A model generated the notes under the pieces. The model had not been told where the DNA came from, searched no databases, and saw nothing but the letters and a program-made list of their open reading frames with translations. Of a stretch of 64,000 bases of DNA, positions 20,337-30,369 are shown one piece after another. Origin of the DNA: Burkholderiales bacterium (GTDB taxonomy: Bacteria > Pseudomonadota > Gammaproteobacteria > Burkholderiales > Burkholderiaceae_C); contig JAKFVA010000022.1 of assembly GCA_021732385.1 (NCBI GenBank), forward strand, positions 40,767-104,766, in the 5' to 3' direction. Positions within the stretch are counted from its first letter, which is position 1; every line of letters begins with the position of its first letter. Position numbers and translations under genes: made by a program.

Positions 20337-22019
20337 TCAGGTTGTGCGCAGTTTGAAGCGCTGGAGTTTGCCGGTTTCGGTGCGCGGCAGCGCCGCCACA
20401 AATTCAACTTGGCGCGGGTATTTGTAGGGGGCCAGTGTGGCTTTCACATGGTCTTGCAAAGCCTGGGCGGTCTGGGGCGTGCCCGCGTGGCCGGGCCGCA
20501 GCACGCAAAAGGCTTTGACCAGCATGCCGCGCTCGGTGTCGGGCACACCCACCACGGCGCATTCGGCCACGGCCGGGTGTTGCAGGAGCGCGTCTTCGAC
20601 CTCGGGCCCGCCGACGTTGTACCCCGCGGTGATGATCATGTCGTCGGCCCGCGACTGGTAGAAAAAGTAGCCGTCGGCGTCTTGCGCGACCGCGTCGCCG
20701 GGGTGGTTCCAGCCGTTTTTTACGTAGTTGCTCTGGCGCGCGTCATCCAAATATTTGCAGCCCGTGGGCCCGATAACGGCCAGCGAGCCGACGCTGCCGC
20801 GCGGCATTTCTTGGCCGTTTTCATCGACCACTTTGGCGCTGTAGCCTGGCACCACCTGGCCAATGGCACCGCGCCGCACGTCGCCTGGTTTGGACGAGAT
20901 AAAGATGTGGAACAGCTCCGTCGCGCCAATGCCGTCAAGCAGTTCAATGCCGGTGGCCTGTTTCCAGAGTTGCCGCGTGGCGTCGGGCAGCGCCTCGCCC
21001 GCGCTGACGCAGATGCGCAGCGCGATCTGGCGGCCCGTTTGTACATGCTGCCGCATAAACGGTTCCATTTGCCGGTAAAACGTGGGCGCGGTGTAGCAAA
21101 TGGTGGCGCGGCTTTCAAACAGGTGAGCCGCCATGGCCTCGGGTGTGTATTTGGTATCGGGAAAATACACGCAAGCCCCAACGCTCATGGGAAACAGCAG
21201 CAGCCCGCCCAGGCCGAAGGTGAAGGCCAGCGGCGGTGAGCCCATCACCACGTCGTGTTCATTGGCTTGCAGCACGTGGCGCGGCCATGCGTTGCAGGCG
21301 GCCAGCACGTCGCGGTGGGTGTGAACCGCTGCCTTGGGCTGGCCGGTGGTGCCGGAGGTAAAGGCGATCAAGGCCATATCGTCAGCCGCCGTGGGGCAGG
21401 GCGGGTGGCGGCCTTTTTTTAGCGCGGCGCGCTGTTCCAGTGAATCGGCCAGCGGCTTTGTGGGTAAGTCGGGCAGCACGTCTTGCGCGTTAAACAGGCC
21501 AAACGGCACAATGGTTTTCAGGCACGGCTGTTGCGCTTGGACTTGCTGCAATTCGCCCAGCAAGGCGGCGTCGCACAAGGCCACTTCAATCTGCGCTTTG
21601 CCCAAGATTTCACCAAGCTCTTTGGCGCGCAGCAGCGGCATGCTGGCCACCGCCACCAGTCCGGCCTTAACCACACCCAGCCAGGCCAGCGCCATAGCGA
21701 TGGAATTGCCACCGCGCAGCAGCACGCGGTTGCCCGGCACCAGCCCCAAGTCCTGCGTCAACACCAGCGCGATGCGGTTGATGCGGCGGCTGACTTCGGC
21801 GTAGTTGAGGCACTCGGTTTGCGAGCGCAAAAAAGGGCGGTGCCACAAATCACGCGCGTCAATTTGTGCCAGCAGCACATCGACCAAATTGGCTTGGTCG
21901 GGAATTTGCAACTCGGGCAGGTCATAGCGCATCTGCGGCCATTGATCAGGCGCGGGCAGGCGTTCGTGCACAAAGCGGTCAGTTTGGGCAGACGCTTTTG
22001 CGCGCATGTCGGCGTTCAT
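20337..22019 (-). CDS. abmG: 2-aminobenzoate (anthranilate)-CoA ligase, AMP-forming
   Basis: This 560-aa adenylate-forming enzyme most likely activates anthranilate to 2-aminobenzoyl-CoA with ATP. Core motifs are FTSGTTGQPKAAVHTHRD (A3, about residue 220), DGIGATELFHIF (A5), a YFFYQSRADDMI segment (A8 hinge) and the catalytic lysine near the end in RTETGKLQRFKLR. Overall it belongs to the benzoate-CoA ligase family; the second ligase in this window (44443) is a relative. The specificity is inferred from the adjacent bifunctional monooxygenase/reductase. It overlaps the acyl-CoA dehydrogenase gene by 4 nt. Confidence 0.85.
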   Translation of the reverse strand: MNADMRAKASAQTDRFVHERLPAPDQWPQMRYDLPELQIPDQANLVDVLLAQIDARDLWHRPFLRSQTECLNYAEVSRRINRIALVLTQDLGLVPGNRVLLRGGNSIAMALAWLGVVKAGLVAVASMPLLRAKELGEILGKAQIEVALCDAALLGELQQVQAQQPCLKTIVPFGLFNAQDVLPDLPTKPLADSLEQRAALKKGRHPPCPTAADDMALIAFTSGTTGQPKAAVHTHRDVLAACNAWPRHVLQANEHDVVMGSPPLAFTFGLGGLLLFPMSVGACVYFPDTKYTPEAMAAHLFESRATICYTAPTFYRQMEPFMRQHVQTGRQIALRICVSAGEALPDATRQLWKQATGIELLDGIGATELFHIFISSKPGDVRRGAIGQVVPGYSAKVVDENGQEMPRGSVGSLAVIGPTGCKYLDDARQSNYVKNGWNHPGDAVAQDADGYFFYQSRADDMIITAGYNVGGPEVEDALLQHPAVAECAVVGVPDTERGMLVKAFCVLRPGHAGTPQTAQALQDHVKATLAPYKYPRQVEFVAALPRTETGKLQRFKLRTT

Positions 22020-23203
22020 GATTGCAACACGGCTTTGCCAATGATGAGTTGCTGCAGCTCGCTCGCGCCTTCGTAAATGCGCAGCGCGCGGATGTCGCGG
22101 TACAGCGCCTCGACCTTGGTGCCCACTTTCACGCCCAGGCCGCCGTGCAGTTGCAGCGCCATGTCGATCACGCGCTGGGCGTTTTCGGTGGCGGTGAGTT
22201 TGGCCATGGCTGACTCTGCGGTGAGGCGTGCCGGGTTGCCCAAGCGCTCACCTTCATCGCGCAGCCAGGCCGCGCGGTAGGTCAACAGTGCAGCGGCATC
22301 AATCAGCGCCGCCATCTCGCCGAGCTTGGCTTGGGTGAGCTGAAAGTCGGCCAGCGCTGCGCCAAAGAGTTGGCGCTGCTTGGCGTGCTGCACAGCCTCA
22401 AACAACGCACGCCGCGCCATGCCAAGGGCGGCTGCCGCGACCGAAGCGCGAAAAATATCCAGCGTCTGCATCGCCAGTTTGAAACCGCCGTGCAGCGGGC
22501 CGAGCAGCGCCCCCTCTGGCAGGTGGCAATCGTTGAACTTCAAAGTTGCCAGCGGGTGCGGCGACATCACCTGGATGTGTTCGCTGCTGTCCAGCCCCGG
22601 CGTGTGCGCATCCACAATAAAAGCGCTGATGCCGCGCGTGCCCGCTTCGGGTTCGGTTTTGGCAAAGACCACGTAAAAATCCGCCAGATCACCATTGCTG
22701 ATCCAGGTTTTGCTGCCGTTTATGGCCCAGCCTTGCGCGGTGCGGGTGGCGGCAGTCGTCATGGCGCCCACGTCGGAGCCGGCAGCTTCTTCGCTGAGTG
22801 CAAAGGCGGCGATTTTTTCACCGCGCGCTACCTTGGGCAAATAGGCTGCTTGCTGCGCCGGTGTACCGGCCAACGTAATGGCACCGCTGCCCAGCCCCTG
22901 CATGGCAAAGGCAAAGTCGGCCAGCGGGGAGTGAAAGGCCAGGGTTTCGCGCAGGATAACCAGGGCGCGGGAGTCCAGCCTTTGCAGCGCACCACCCAAG
23001 ATGCCGCCCTTTCCGGCGGGCACGCAGTAGCGCAGCCACTGAGCCGCGCCCAGCCCTGCCACCCATTGTGGGCAGGCGGCGCGGTCATCGCTTTCGTCAA
23101 TGTGCTGCTGCGGCATCCAGCCAGCCAGCCGCTGGCCCAGATCACGGTGCACGGCGTCGAAAAACGGCAAGGCCAAATGGGTGGTGGGTGACAGCATATT
23201 CAA
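22016..23203 (-). CDS. Acyl-CoA dehydrogenase of the 2-aminobenzoyl-CoA cluster
   Basis: This 395-aa FAD enzyme is a typical acyl-CoA dehydrogenase: [15 protein letters not shown] (FAD/substrate loop), the [18 protein letters not shown] region, the FDSRRQFG-like segment [16 protein letters not shown], and a C-terminal QLHGGLGV followed by [18 protein letters not shown]. Arg/Tyr/Glu in RIYEGASE match the catalytic-base neighbourhood. Placed between the enoyl-CoA hydratase and the ligase, it probably introduces a double bond in the alicyclic CoA thioester made by the monooxygenase/reductase. The exact intermediate is inferred. Confidence 0.88.
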   Translation of the reverse strand: MNMLSPTTHLALPFFDAVHRDLGQRLAGWMPQQHIDESDDRAACPQWVAGLGAAQWLRYCVPAGKGGILGGALQRLDSRALVILRETLAFHSPLADFAFAMQGLGSGAITLAGTPAQQAAYLPKVARGEKIAAFALSEEAAGSDVGAMTTAATRTAQGWAINGSKTWISNGDLADFYVVFAKTEPEAGTRGISAFIVDAHTPGLDSSEHIQVMSPHPLATLKFNDCHLPEGALLGPLHGGFKLAMQTLDIFRASVAAAALGMARRALFEAVQHAKQRQLFGAALADFQLTQAKLGEMAALIDAAALLTYRAAWLRDEGERLGNPARLTAESAMAKLTATENAQRVIDMALQLHGGLGVKVGTKVEALYRDIRALRIYEGASELQQLIIGKAVLQS

Positions 23204-23226
23204 AATCCCGCTGAAGTTTTTGGTTT

Positions 23227-24081
23227 TCAGTTACCCATGAACACGGGTTTTTGCTTGGCTGCAAAGGCTTCATACGCGCGCTTGAAGTCCTGGGTCTGCA
23301 TACAAATGGCCTGTGCCTGTGCCTCGGCTTCAATCGCCTGATCCAGCGTCATGGCCCATTCCTGGTGCAGCATGGTTTTGGTCATGCCGTGGGCAAAGGT
23401 GGGACCGCTGGCAAGCTGTTGTGCGAGTTGTTGTGCAGCGGCCAGCAGGTCTTGCGGCTCATGCAGGGCATTGAAAAAGCCCCATTGCAAGCCTTCTTGC
23501 GCGCTCATGGCGCGGCCGGTAAACAGCAGCTCGCAGGCGCGGCCCTGGCCAATCAGGCGCGGCAGCAGCGCGCAGGCGCCCATGTCGGCCCCCGCCAGAC
23601 CGACGCGGGTAAACAGGAACGCGGTTTTGGCCAGCGGCGTGCCTAGACGCATGTCGCTGGCCAGCGCGAGCATGGCACCGGCACCGGCGCAAATGCCGTC
23701 CACCGCCGCGACGATGGGTTGCGGGCACAAACGCATGGCTTTGACCACATCGCCCGTCATGCGGGTGAATTCCAGCAGCTCAGGCATGGTCATCTGCGTG
23801 AGCGGGCCGATGATCTCATGCACATCACCGCCCGAGCAGAAATTGCCACCCGCGCCGGTGAGCAAAATCGCTTTGACATCGGTGGCGCTGTTCAGCGCAC
23901 GAAACAAATCGCGCAACTCGGCATACGAGTCAAACGTCAGCGGATTCTTGCGTTCGGGGCGGTTCAGCGTGAGCGTGGCCACGCCAGCATCAAAGGCGTA
24001 GGCGAAGTGCCTGGCCTGGTACGTAGCCAACGCCTGAAACTGCGCGTGCATCGGGTTGCCGGGGCGAATGGTGTGTTTCAT
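23227..24081 (-). CDS. Enoyl-CoA hydratase/isomerase of the 2-aminobenzoyl-CoA cluster
   Basis: This 284-aa crotonase-fold protein has the oxyanion-hole motifs [15 protein letters not shown] and [19 protein letters not shown]. It probably hydrates the unsaturated alicyclic CoA ester or opens its ring by a beta-oxidation-like step. The start overlaps the marR stop by 4 nt; a second ATG ten codons in is an alternative. It belongs to the minus-strand operon running from abmA to ridA. Confidence 0.88.
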   Translation of the reverse strand: MKHTIRPGNPMHAQFQALATYQARHFAYAFDAGVATLTLNRPERKNPLTFDSYAELRDLFRALNSATDVKAILLTGAGGNFCSGGDVHEIIGPLTQMTMPELLEFTRMTGDVVKAMRLCPQPIVAAVDGICAGAGAMLALASDMRLGTPLAKTAFLFTRVGLAGADMGACALLPRLIGQGRACELLFTGRAMSAQEGLQWGFFNALHEPQDLLAAAQQLAQQLASGPTFAHGMTKTMLHQEWAMTLDQAIEAEAQAQAICMQTQDFKRAYEAFAAKQKPVFMGN

Positions 24082-24554
24082 GCGGCCTCTGCTTGCAGTT
24101 CGTTGTGGTGTTGTTTGACCTTGCCCAGCAGTTTGTGCAGCGCCTGGACTTCACGCGCTGACAGCGCTGCAAACGCCGCCACAATCCAGGCTTCGTGCGC
24201 GTGCGCCATCTCGCCAAACAGCGTGCGTCCCTGGCGCGTCAGGCGCACACGCCAGGAGCGGCGATCACCGGCCACATCAACGCGCTCGACCAAGCCCTCA
24301 GTGACCAACTGGTCGGTAATGCCGGTCACGTTGCCGCCGGTGACCATCATGCGGCGCGAGAGCTCGTTCATCTTCAGGCCGCCGGGGTTGCGCTCGAGCT
24401 GCGCCATCAGGTCAAAGCGCGGCAGGGTGGTGCCCCATTGTTCGCGCAGTTGCGTGCGCACCTGCTTTTCCACCAGTTGGGTGCAGGTCAAAAGCCGCAG
24501 CCACAGGCGCAGGGCTTCGGGGTGTTCGCTGTGGCCGCGGGCTTCCATGTCCAT
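24078..24554 (-). CDS. MarR-family transcriptional regulator of the 2-aminobenzoyl-CoA operon
   Basis: This 158-aa winged-helix protein has the MarR layout: an N-terminal dimerisation helix, a recognition region with [40 protein letters not shown], the wing [21 protein letters not shown], and a C-terminal helix. It lies inside the operon between the monooxygenase gene and the hydratase gene. MarR proteins in aromatic-CoA clusters are commonly repressors released by the CoA thioester. The palindrome over the abmA promoter (26959-26973) is its likely operator. Confidence 0.9.
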   Translation of the reverse strand: MDMEARGHSEHPEALRLWLRLLTCTQLVEKQVRTQLREQWGTTLPRFDLMAQLERNPGGLKMNELSRRMMVTGGNVTGITDQLVTEGLVERVDVAGDRRSWRVRLTRQGRTLFGEMAHAHEAWIVAAFAALSAREVQALHKLLGKVKQHHNELQAEAA

Positions 24555-24573
24555 TGTTTTTTCTTTCTGCTAC

Positions 24574-26937
24574 TTATTCAATCGCTTTTGGCGTTTGTTG
24601 AACGGGCGCTGCCAGTTCTTTTTGTTTTGCCAATTCGCGGTAGAGCTGATCCCGGCCACTTAAATAAGGCAGTGGCCATTGCACCTGCTGGCTTTGCAGC
24701 GTGGCAGCTTGGTGCAGCGTCCAGGCCGGGTCGGCAAGGTGCGGGCGGGCAATGGCGCAGAGGTCGGCGCGACCGGCGGCAATGATGCTGTTGACATGAT
24801 CCACTTCCGAGATCGCGCCGACAGCAATGGTTTGTATCCCGACCTCGTTGCGAATGCGGTCGGCAAACGGCGTTTGGTACATGCGCCCATAAACCGGCTT
24901 GGCGGCGCGCGTGGTCTGGCCGGAAGACACGTCGATAAAGTCGCAGCCTGCGGCCTTGAACAGCCGTGCAATGGCCACCGCGTCATCACCGGTATTGCCG
25001 CCAGGTGCCCAGTCGTGCGCGGAAATGCGCACGCTCATGGGCAGGTGCGCGGGCCACACGGCACGCATGGCGGTGAACACTTCCAGTGGGTAGCGGCAGC
25101 GGTTGTCCAGGCTGCCGCCGTACTCATCGGTGCGCTGGTTGGTCAGCGGGGTGATGAAGCTGGAGAGCAGGTAGCCGTGCGCGCAGTGCAATTCAAGCCA
25201 GTCAAAACCGGCCTGTGCGGCGTATTGGGTGGATTGCACAAACTCGGCTTTAATGAGGTGCATGTCGGCGTGCGACATGGCCAGCGGCATCTGGTTGGTC
25301 GGCCCGTAAGGCACGGCGCTGGCGGCCAATAGTGGCCAGTTGCCCTCGGGCAGCGGCTCGTCGCTTGCCTCCCAGCCAACCTGGGTCGAGCCTTTGGGGC
25401 CACTGTGGCCCAGTTGCAGCCCAATCTTGGCACCCTCGCCCGCAGCATGCACAAAATCCACGATGCGCTTGAAGGCCAGCATTTGCACGCCGTTCCACAA
25501 GCCGGGACAGCCGGGGGTAATGCGGCCCTCGGGGCAGGGCGCAGTCATCTCCACAAACACCAGGCCCGCACCGCCCAGCGCACGCGCGCCCAAATGCACC
25601 AGATGAAAGTCTTGCACCGCGCCGTCAACCGCGCTGTAGGTGGCCATGGGCGAGACGACGATGCGGTTCTTCAGCGTGACATCGCGTACCGTCAGGGGCA
25701 ACAGCATCGGCGGCGTTGTCGATGCCAACGCGGGCGACAAGGCAGCTAGCGCGGCGCTTTGCCCCGCCAGCCATTGTTCATAGCCTTGCAACCAGGCAGC
25801 GTCGCGCACGCGCAGGTTTTCATGGCTGATACGCTGCGAGCGCGTGAGCAGCGAGTAGAAAAACTGCTCGGCTTGCAGCCCGCTGTAGCGGTTGACGTTT
25901 TCAAACCACTCGGTGGAATTGCGCGCGGCGTTCTGGATTTTCAGCACCTCGACCGAGCGCAGCGCTTCGTAGGCTTGCAAGGCTTGTTCGATCCCAGCGT
26001 GCTGGCCGATGCAACGCGCCAGTTCAATCGCATCTTCCAGCGCCAGCTTGGTGCCGCTGCCGATGGAGAAATGCGCGGTGTGCGCCGCATCGCCCATCAG
26101 CACAATCGGCACTGGCTTGTTTTGAATCGTCTCCACATGCACCCAACGCGCGCACACCACGCGCGGAAAGCGAATCCAGATGGCTGAGCCGCGCACATGG
26201 TTGGCGTTGTTCATCAGCGCGTTGCCGCCTAGGTACTTGGCAAACAACTGTTCGCAAAACGCAATGCCCGCTGCCTGGCTTAGGGTGTCCAGGCCGTGCG
26301 CTTGCCAGACCGCCTCTGGGGTTTCCACAATGAAGGTGGAGGTGTTGGCGTCAAACTGGTAGGCGTGGGCAGCAAACCAGCCGTGCTCGGTTTGCTCAAA
26401 GGCAAAAGTAAACGCGTCAAAGGTTTTGTGCGTGCCCAGCCAGACAAAGCGGCAGGCGCGCAACTCGACATCGGGCTGGAAGGTGGCCGCATAACGCTGG
26501 CGGATGCGGCTGTTCAGCCCGTCGCAGGCAATCACCAGATCGGCGTTGTATTGCGCGGCGGCGGCCTGGTCGTCTTGCACATCGGTTTCAAACACCAACT
26601 CCACGCCCAGCGCCAGGCAGCGCTCTTGCAAGATGTTGAGCAGCCGTTTGCGGCCAATCCCGCAAAAGCCGTGACCACCCGAGCGTACCGACGCGCCTTT
26701 GAAAAACACCGCCACATCGTCCCAGTGGTTGAAGGCGTCTCCAATCAGTTGGGCGCTGGCTGGGTCGGCGGCTTGCAGGTTGCCCAGCGTCTGGTCTGAC
26801 AGCACCACGCCCCAGCCAAACGTGTCAAACGGGCGATTGCGCTCGACCACCGTGATGCTGTGCGCCGGATTTTGCAGCTTCATCAGCAAGGCGAAATACA
26901 AGCCTGCGGGGCCGCCACCGAGACAAAGGATGCGCAT
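24574..26937 (-). CDS. abmA: 2-Aminobenzoyl-CoA monooxygenase/reductase (bifunctional; salicylyl-CoA 5-hydroxylase-like)
   Basis: This 787-aa fusion has an N-terminal flavoprotein monooxygenase (residues 1 to about 390; [36 protein letters not shown]). A C-terminal old-yellow-enzyme domain (about 410-770; [40 protein letters not shown]) follows. In Azoarcus this architecture hydroxylates and then reduces 2-aminobenzoyl-CoA to 2-amino-5-oxocyclohex-1-enecarboxyl-CoA. A salicylyl-CoA 5-hydroxylase role is the alternative. It is the first gene of the operon, behind an AT-rich promoter. Confidence 0.9.
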   Translation of the reverse strand: MRILCLGGGPAGLYFALLMKLQNPAHSITVVERNRPFDTFGWGVVLSDQTLGNLQAADPASAQLIGDAFNHWDDVAVFFKGASVRSGGHGFCGIGRKRLLNILQERCLALGVELVFETDVQDDQAAAAQYNADLVIACDGLNSRIRQRYAATFQPDVELRACRFVWLGTHKTFDAFTFAFEQTEHGWFAAHAYQFDANTSTFIVETPEAVWQAHGLDTLSQAAGIAFCEQLFAKYLGGNALMNNANHVRGSAIWIRFPRVVCARWVHVETIQNKPVPIVLMGDAAHTAHFSIGSGTKLALEDAIELARCIGQHAGIEQALQAYEALRSVEVLKIQNAARNSTEWFENVNRYSGLQAEQFFYSLLTRSQRISHENLRVRDAAWLQGYEQWLAGQSAALAALSPALASTTPPMLLPLTVRDVTLKNRIVVSPMATYSAVDGAVQDFHLVHLGARALGGAGLVFVEMTAPCPEGRITPGCPGLWNGVQMLAFKRIVDFVHAAGEGAKIGLQLGHSGPKGSTQVGWEASDEPLPEGNWPLLAASAVPYGPTNQMPLAMSHADMHLIKAEFVQSTQYAAQAGFDWLELHCAHGYLLSSFITPLTNQRTDEYGGSLDNRCRYPLEVFTAMRAVWPAHLPMSVRISAHDWAPGGNTGDDAVAIARLFKAAGCDFIDVSSGQTTRAAKPVYGRMYQTPFADRIRNEVGIQTIAVGAISEVDHVNSIIAAGRADLCAIARPHLADPAWTLHQAATLQSQQVQWPLPYLSGRDQLYRELAKQKELAAPVQQTPKAIE

Positions 26938-26958
26938 GGGACGTTTGTATTTTTGATT

Positions 26959-26999
26959 AATTAAAGCTTAATTGTTTATATCTAAAATATATTTGTCAA
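26959..26999 (-). promoter_or_regulatory. abmA promoter with overlapping palindromic operator
   Basis: On the minus strand TTGACA (26999-26994) is followed, after 17 nt, by AACAAT (26976-26971), a plausible sigma-70 pair. The perfect palindrome AATTAA-AGC-TTAATT (26959-26973) overlaps the -10 and the expected start site. This is where a MarR repressor would block transcription. The region is much more AT-rich than its surroundings. Confidence 0.55.
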
Positions 27000-27089
27000 G
27001 CTGATTAATCTGGCAATTTGCAGTCCGTGCAGATGGCTGTTTCTCGAGGGTTCGGGCTCTCTGGCGGAGGCGGCACGGGCGGCAATGCG

Positions 27090-28151
27090 TTAGGTGCCAC
27101 CAAGAATTTTTTCTGCCAACGCCGCCATGCTGGCGGCACCGCGGTTTTTTAGCGCAATCGTTTTTGCCTGCCCATACAAGCTGAAATTGCGTTTGATGGA
27201 CTGCGCATAGCCGGGGTCGTAATGCACCAGCAGCAAATCGCGCACCACGGCTTCAATATGGCCGCTGGCGATTTGCGCCCGCCAGCCGTCTACCGTGGCC
27301 TTGCCGCGCAGCTCGGTCAGGATGTCCAGGCGCTGGGCAAATAGCGCGGTGTCGCGCCGCAAAAAGTCGTAGTCTTCCAGCAGCAGTTGCACACGCTCGT
27401 CGTCACTTAGCTGCAAATCCAGGCAGGGGCTGGAGCGCATGACCTGCATCAGCGCGTCGGGCACGGCCAGGTTGCCGACTTTTTTGCTCTCGGCTTCCAC
27501 ATAGACCGGGCGGCTGGCGTCAAAGCCACGCAGGGCTTGCCAGACCAGCGTGTCAAAGCGTTTTTGCGTGGGTTGCGGCTGGCCTGGCAGCAGGCCCAGC
27601 ACCGAGCTGCGGTGGCTGGCCAGCGCTTCCAGGTCCAGCACCTGCGCGCCAGCCGCTGCCAGCGCGTGCAACAGCCGGGTTTTGCCGCAGCCGGTGGGGC
27701 CACAAATCACGCGGTACTGCAAGGCCTGCGCAAGTGCCGGGGTTTGCGCCATGAGGGCCGCGCGAAACGCCTTGTAGCCACCCTCCACCAGCGTTACCTT
27801 GAAACCGATTTGGCTCAGCACCAGCGCCAGCGAGCCGCTGCGCTGGCCGCCGCGCCAGCAGTACACCAGCGGCTGCCAGTTGCGTGGCGTGCCCTGCAGG
27901 TGGGTGGTGATGTGGCGGGCAATGTTGGCTGCCACCAGCGCCGCTCCGCGCTTGCGGGCGCTAAAGGGGCTGACCTGCTTGTACAGCGTGCCCACCTCAA
28001 TGCGCTCGTCGTCGTTCAGCACGGGCCAGTTGATGGCGCCGGGCAAATGATCGAGCGCAAACTCGCCCTCGCTGCGGGCGTCAATGATGGCGCTGAACTG
28101 CGCAAGCTGCGCCAGCGCCTGCTCAGCGGGGAGAGGGTGGGGCGCGGCCAT
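27090..28151 (-). CDS. mnmH: tRNA 2-selenouridine/geranyl-2-thiouridine synthase MnmH (SelU)
   Basis: MnmH replaces the sulfur of 2-thiouridine at the tRNA wobble position with selenium, via a geranylated intermediate, using selenophosphate. The 353-aa protein has an N-terminal rhodanese domain with the active cysteine in VYCWRGGQRSGSLA (about residue 97). A P-loop domain follows (VICGPTGCGKTRLLHAL, about residue 150). It starts 3 nt after the tesA stop, so the two are probably co-transcribed. No selD is in the window. Confidence 0.93.
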   Translation of the reverse strand: MAAPHPLPAEQALAQLAQFSAIIDARSEGEFALDHLPGAINWPVLNDDERIEVGTLYKQVSPFSARKRGAALVAANIARHITTHLQGTPRNWQPLVYCWRGGQRSGSLALVLSQIGFKVTLVEGGYKAFRAALMAQTPALAQALQYRVICGPTGCGKTRLLHALAAAGAQVLDLEALASHRSSVLGLLPGQPQPTQKRFDTLVWQALRGFDASRPVYVEAESKKVGNLAVPDALMQVMRSSPCLDLQLSDDERVQLLLEDYDFLRRDTALFAQRLDILTELRGKATVDGWRAQIASGHIEAVVRDLLLVHYDPGYAQSIKRNFSLYGQAKTIALKNRGAASMAALAEKILGGT

Positions 28152-28154
28152 CCG

Positions 28155-28841
28155 CTATTTCAGCAATTTCTTGAGCTCGGGCCACACGTTGTCGAGCATT
28201 GCGGCCTGGGCCTGTTCGTTGGGGTGGATGCGGTCGGCCTGGAACAGCGTGGCACTGTCCGGCACATCGCCAATGCCCTTGAGAAAAAACGGCACCAACG
28301 GCACTTTTTCCGCTGCGCTTACTGCCACAAAGGTGTCGGCAAAGCGGCGGGTGTAGTCGCCGCCGTAGTTGGGCGGCACCTGGATGCCCAGTAGCAGCAC
28401 CTTGGCGCCTGTGCGTTTGAAGGCCTGCGTCATGGCGCTGAGGTTGGTTTGCGTCATGTCCAGCGGCAGGCCGCGCAACGCGTCGTTGCCGCCCAGCTCA
28501 ATGATGACGTGGGTCGGTTTGTGGTGGTGAATCAGCGTCGCCATGCGCGATCGCCCGCCCGCCGTGGTGTCGCCGCTGATGCTGGCATTAACCACGGTGG
28601 CGGGGATTTTCTCTGCCTTGAGCCGCGCCTTGAGCAGCTCGACCCAGCCGCTGCCGCGCTTCAAGCCATACTCCGCGCTCAGCGAGTCGCCCAGCACGAC
28701 AATGGTGGGAGCGGGCGCGGCGTGTGCCATCTGGAGCGTCAGGGGCAAGCCGCCCGCAGCCAGGGCGCAAACCAGCCACGCGGTAAAGTCACGGCGCAGC
28801 AGCCTGGACTGGTGCCATTGTTTGAATTGAGAAAGTTTCAT
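28155..28841 (-). CDS. tesA: Arylesterase/lysophospholipase TesA-like (GDSL/SGNH hydrolase)
   Basis: This exported SGNH hydrolase probably acts as a periplasmic thioesterase, protease and lysophospholipase I type enzyme. The 228-aa precursor has a signal peptide ending near MAHA. The four SGNH blocks are visible: VVLGDSLSAEYGL (Ser), NASISGDTTAGG (Gly), ELGGNDALRGLP (Asn) and FQADRIHPNEQAQ (Asp-His). The open frame continues far upstream, but that part is antisense to the ABC ATPase gene. I use the ATG at 28841, which shares two bases with the divergent ATG of that gene. Confidence 0.92.
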   Translation of the reverse strand: MKLSQFKQWHQSRLLRRDFTAWLVCALAAGGLPLTLQMAHAAPAPTIVVLGDSLSAEYGLKRGSGWVELLKARLKAEKIPATVVNASISGDTTAGGRSRMATLIHHHKPTHVIIELGGNDALRGLPLDMTQTNLSAMTQAFKRTGAKVLLLGIQVPPNYGGDYTRRFADTFVAVSAAEKVPLVPFFLKGIGDVPDSATLFQADRIHPNEQAQAAMLDNVWPELKKLLK

Positions 28842-29535
28842 GTCTGACCCCATTATTTCCGTGGAAGCTTTGTCCAAGTCGGTGACGGACTCTACCGGCA
28901 CGCTGACCATTTTGCGCGATGTGAGTTTTTCACTCGCAGCGCGTGAAACCGTCGCCATTGTCGGGGCATCCGGCTCGGGCAAAAGCACGCTGCTGGGCAT
29001 CATTGCCGGGCTGGACACGCCCAGCCGCGGCACTGTGCGGCTGGCCGGGCAAGACATTTTTGCCCTGAGCGAAGACGACCGCGCCGAGTTGCGCGCGCAA
29101 AAGCTCGGCTTTGTGTTTCAGAGCTTTCAGCTCATGGGCAATTTGACGGCACTGGAAAACGTGATGCTGCCGCTGGAACTGGCGGGCCAGCGCGATGCGC
29201 GCGCGCGCGCCGGTGAGATGCTCAAGCGCGTGGGTTTGAGCGAGCGCCTCTCGCACTACCCCAAGGTCTTGTCGGGCGGCGAGCAGCAGCGCGTGGCGCT
29301 GGCGCGCGCCTTTGTGGTCAGGCCCGCCGTGCTGTTGGCCGACGAGCCCACCGGCAGCCTGGACTTTGCCACCGGCGAGACCGTGATGGCGCTGATGTTT
29401 GAACTCAACCGCGAGATCGGCACCACGCTGGTGCTGGTGACGCACGACCAGGCCATTGCCAGCCGCTGCGAGCGGCGGCTGAATGTCGAGGCGGGTGTAG
29501 TGACGCAGGCGGGTGACGAAATCCTCGCCTCATGA
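28840..29535 (+). CDS. ybbA: ABC transporter ATP-binding protein, YbbA/LolD type (orphan)
   Basis: This 231-aa ATPase has Walker A GASGSGKSTLLG, the Q-loop FVFQSFQLMGNLTALENV typical of LolD/MacB-type exporters, signature LSGGEQQRVALARA and Walker B VLLADEPTGSLD. In E. coli ybbA is also divergent from tesA and is followed by the permease ybbP. Here no permease follows: rlmB starts 17 nt after the stop, with only an eight-codon frame in between. The partner membrane protein must be elsewhere or lost. Confidence 0.9.
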   Translation: MSDPIISVEALSKSVTDSTGTLTILRDVSFSLAARETVAIVGASGSGKSTLLGIIAGLDTPSRGTVRLAGQDIFALSEDDRAELRAQKLGFVFQSFQLMGNLTALENVMLPLELAGQRDARARAGEMLKRVGLSERLSHYPKVLSGGEQQRVALARAFVVRPAVLLADEPTGSLDFATGETVMALMFELNREIGTTLVLVTHDQAIASRCERRLNVEAGVVTQAGDEILAS

Positions 29536-29551
29536 AAGTACCCGCAAATTC

Positions 29552-30304
29552 ATGAGTACCGCCAAAATCCTGTTTGGCTTCCACGCCGTCGGCGTGCGCC
29601 TTAAAACCGCGCCAACGTCCATCGTTGAGGTGTATTTCGAGCCGACCCGGCGCGACGCGCGCATGCGCCAGTTTGTGCAGCGCGCGCAAGAAGCCCAGGT
29701 GCGCTTGATTGAGGCCGACGGCCTGCGCCTGTCCAAGCTCTGCGGCAGCCACGGGCACCAGGGTGTGGCGGCGCGCGTGACCGAGTTGCCGCAAGTGCAC
29801 TCCCTGGATGAACTGCTGGAGCAATTGGAGGCCACGCCCAATGCCCCGCCGCCCTTGCTGCTGGTGCTCGATGGCGTGACCGACCCGCACAACCTGGGTG
29901 CCTGCCTGCGCGTGGCCGACGGTGCCGGTGCCCACGCCGTGATTGCGCCCAAAGACCACGCGGTCGGCGTCAACGCCACCGTGGCCAAAGTAGCTAGCGG
30001 CGCGGCCGAGACCGTGCCCTACTTCATGGTCACCAACCTGGCGCGCACGCTGGGCGAACTGAAAGAGCGCAACATCTGGATCATTGGAACAGCCGACGAC
30101 GCGCCGCAAACCCTGTACCAAGCCGATTTGAAAGTGCCGCTGGCCTTGGTGCTGGGGGCTGAGGGCGACGGCATGCGCCAATTGACGCGCAAAACTTGCG
30201 ATGCACTGGTGTCGATTCCCATGCGTGGCGCGGTCGAGAGTTTGAATGTGTCGGTGGCCAGCGGCGTGTGTCTGTTTGAAGCACTGCGGCAGCGGGGTTT
30301 GTAA
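29552..30304 (+). CDS. rlmB: 23S rRNA 2'-O-ribose methyltransferase RlmB (SpoU family)
   Basis: RlmB methylates the ribose of G2251 of 23S rRNA (E. coli numbering) using S-adenosylmethionine. The 250-aa protein has an N-terminal L30e-like substrate domain and a C-terminal knotted SpoU domain with its three motifs: VTDPHNLGACLRVADGAGA, LVLGAEGDGMRQLTR and IPMRGAVESLNVSVASGVC. The ATG at 29552 begins STAKILFGFHAVG, the usual N-terminus; upstream in-frame codons lie in the ABC gene and were rejected. Confidence 0.94.
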   Translation: MSTAKILFGFHAVGVRLKTAPTSIVEVYFEPTRRDARMRQFVQRAQEAQVRLIEADGLRLSKLCGSHGHQGVAARVTELPQVHSLDELLEQLEATPNAPPPLLLVLDGVTDPHNLGACLRVADGAGAHAVIAPKDHAVGVNATVAKVASGAAETVPYFMVTNLARTLGELKERNIWIIGTADDAPQTLYQADLKVPLALVLGAEGDGMRQLTRKTCDALVSIPMRGAVESLNVSVASGVCLFEALRQRGL

Positions 30305-30369
30305 GCTGCGCCAGCGGGGGCTTGTTGAGCCGCTCCACCGCGGAGTTGAATTTTTAAAGGACAGTTGCC

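Noticed and set aside
20175..21239. A 354-codon plus-strand frame
   Set aside because: Antisense to ridA and the CoA ligase, whose motifs are convincing; shadow composition.
28842..29057. 72-codon N-terminal extension of tesA
   Set aside because: It is antisense to the ABC ATPase gene and precedes a proper signal peptide that starts at 28841.
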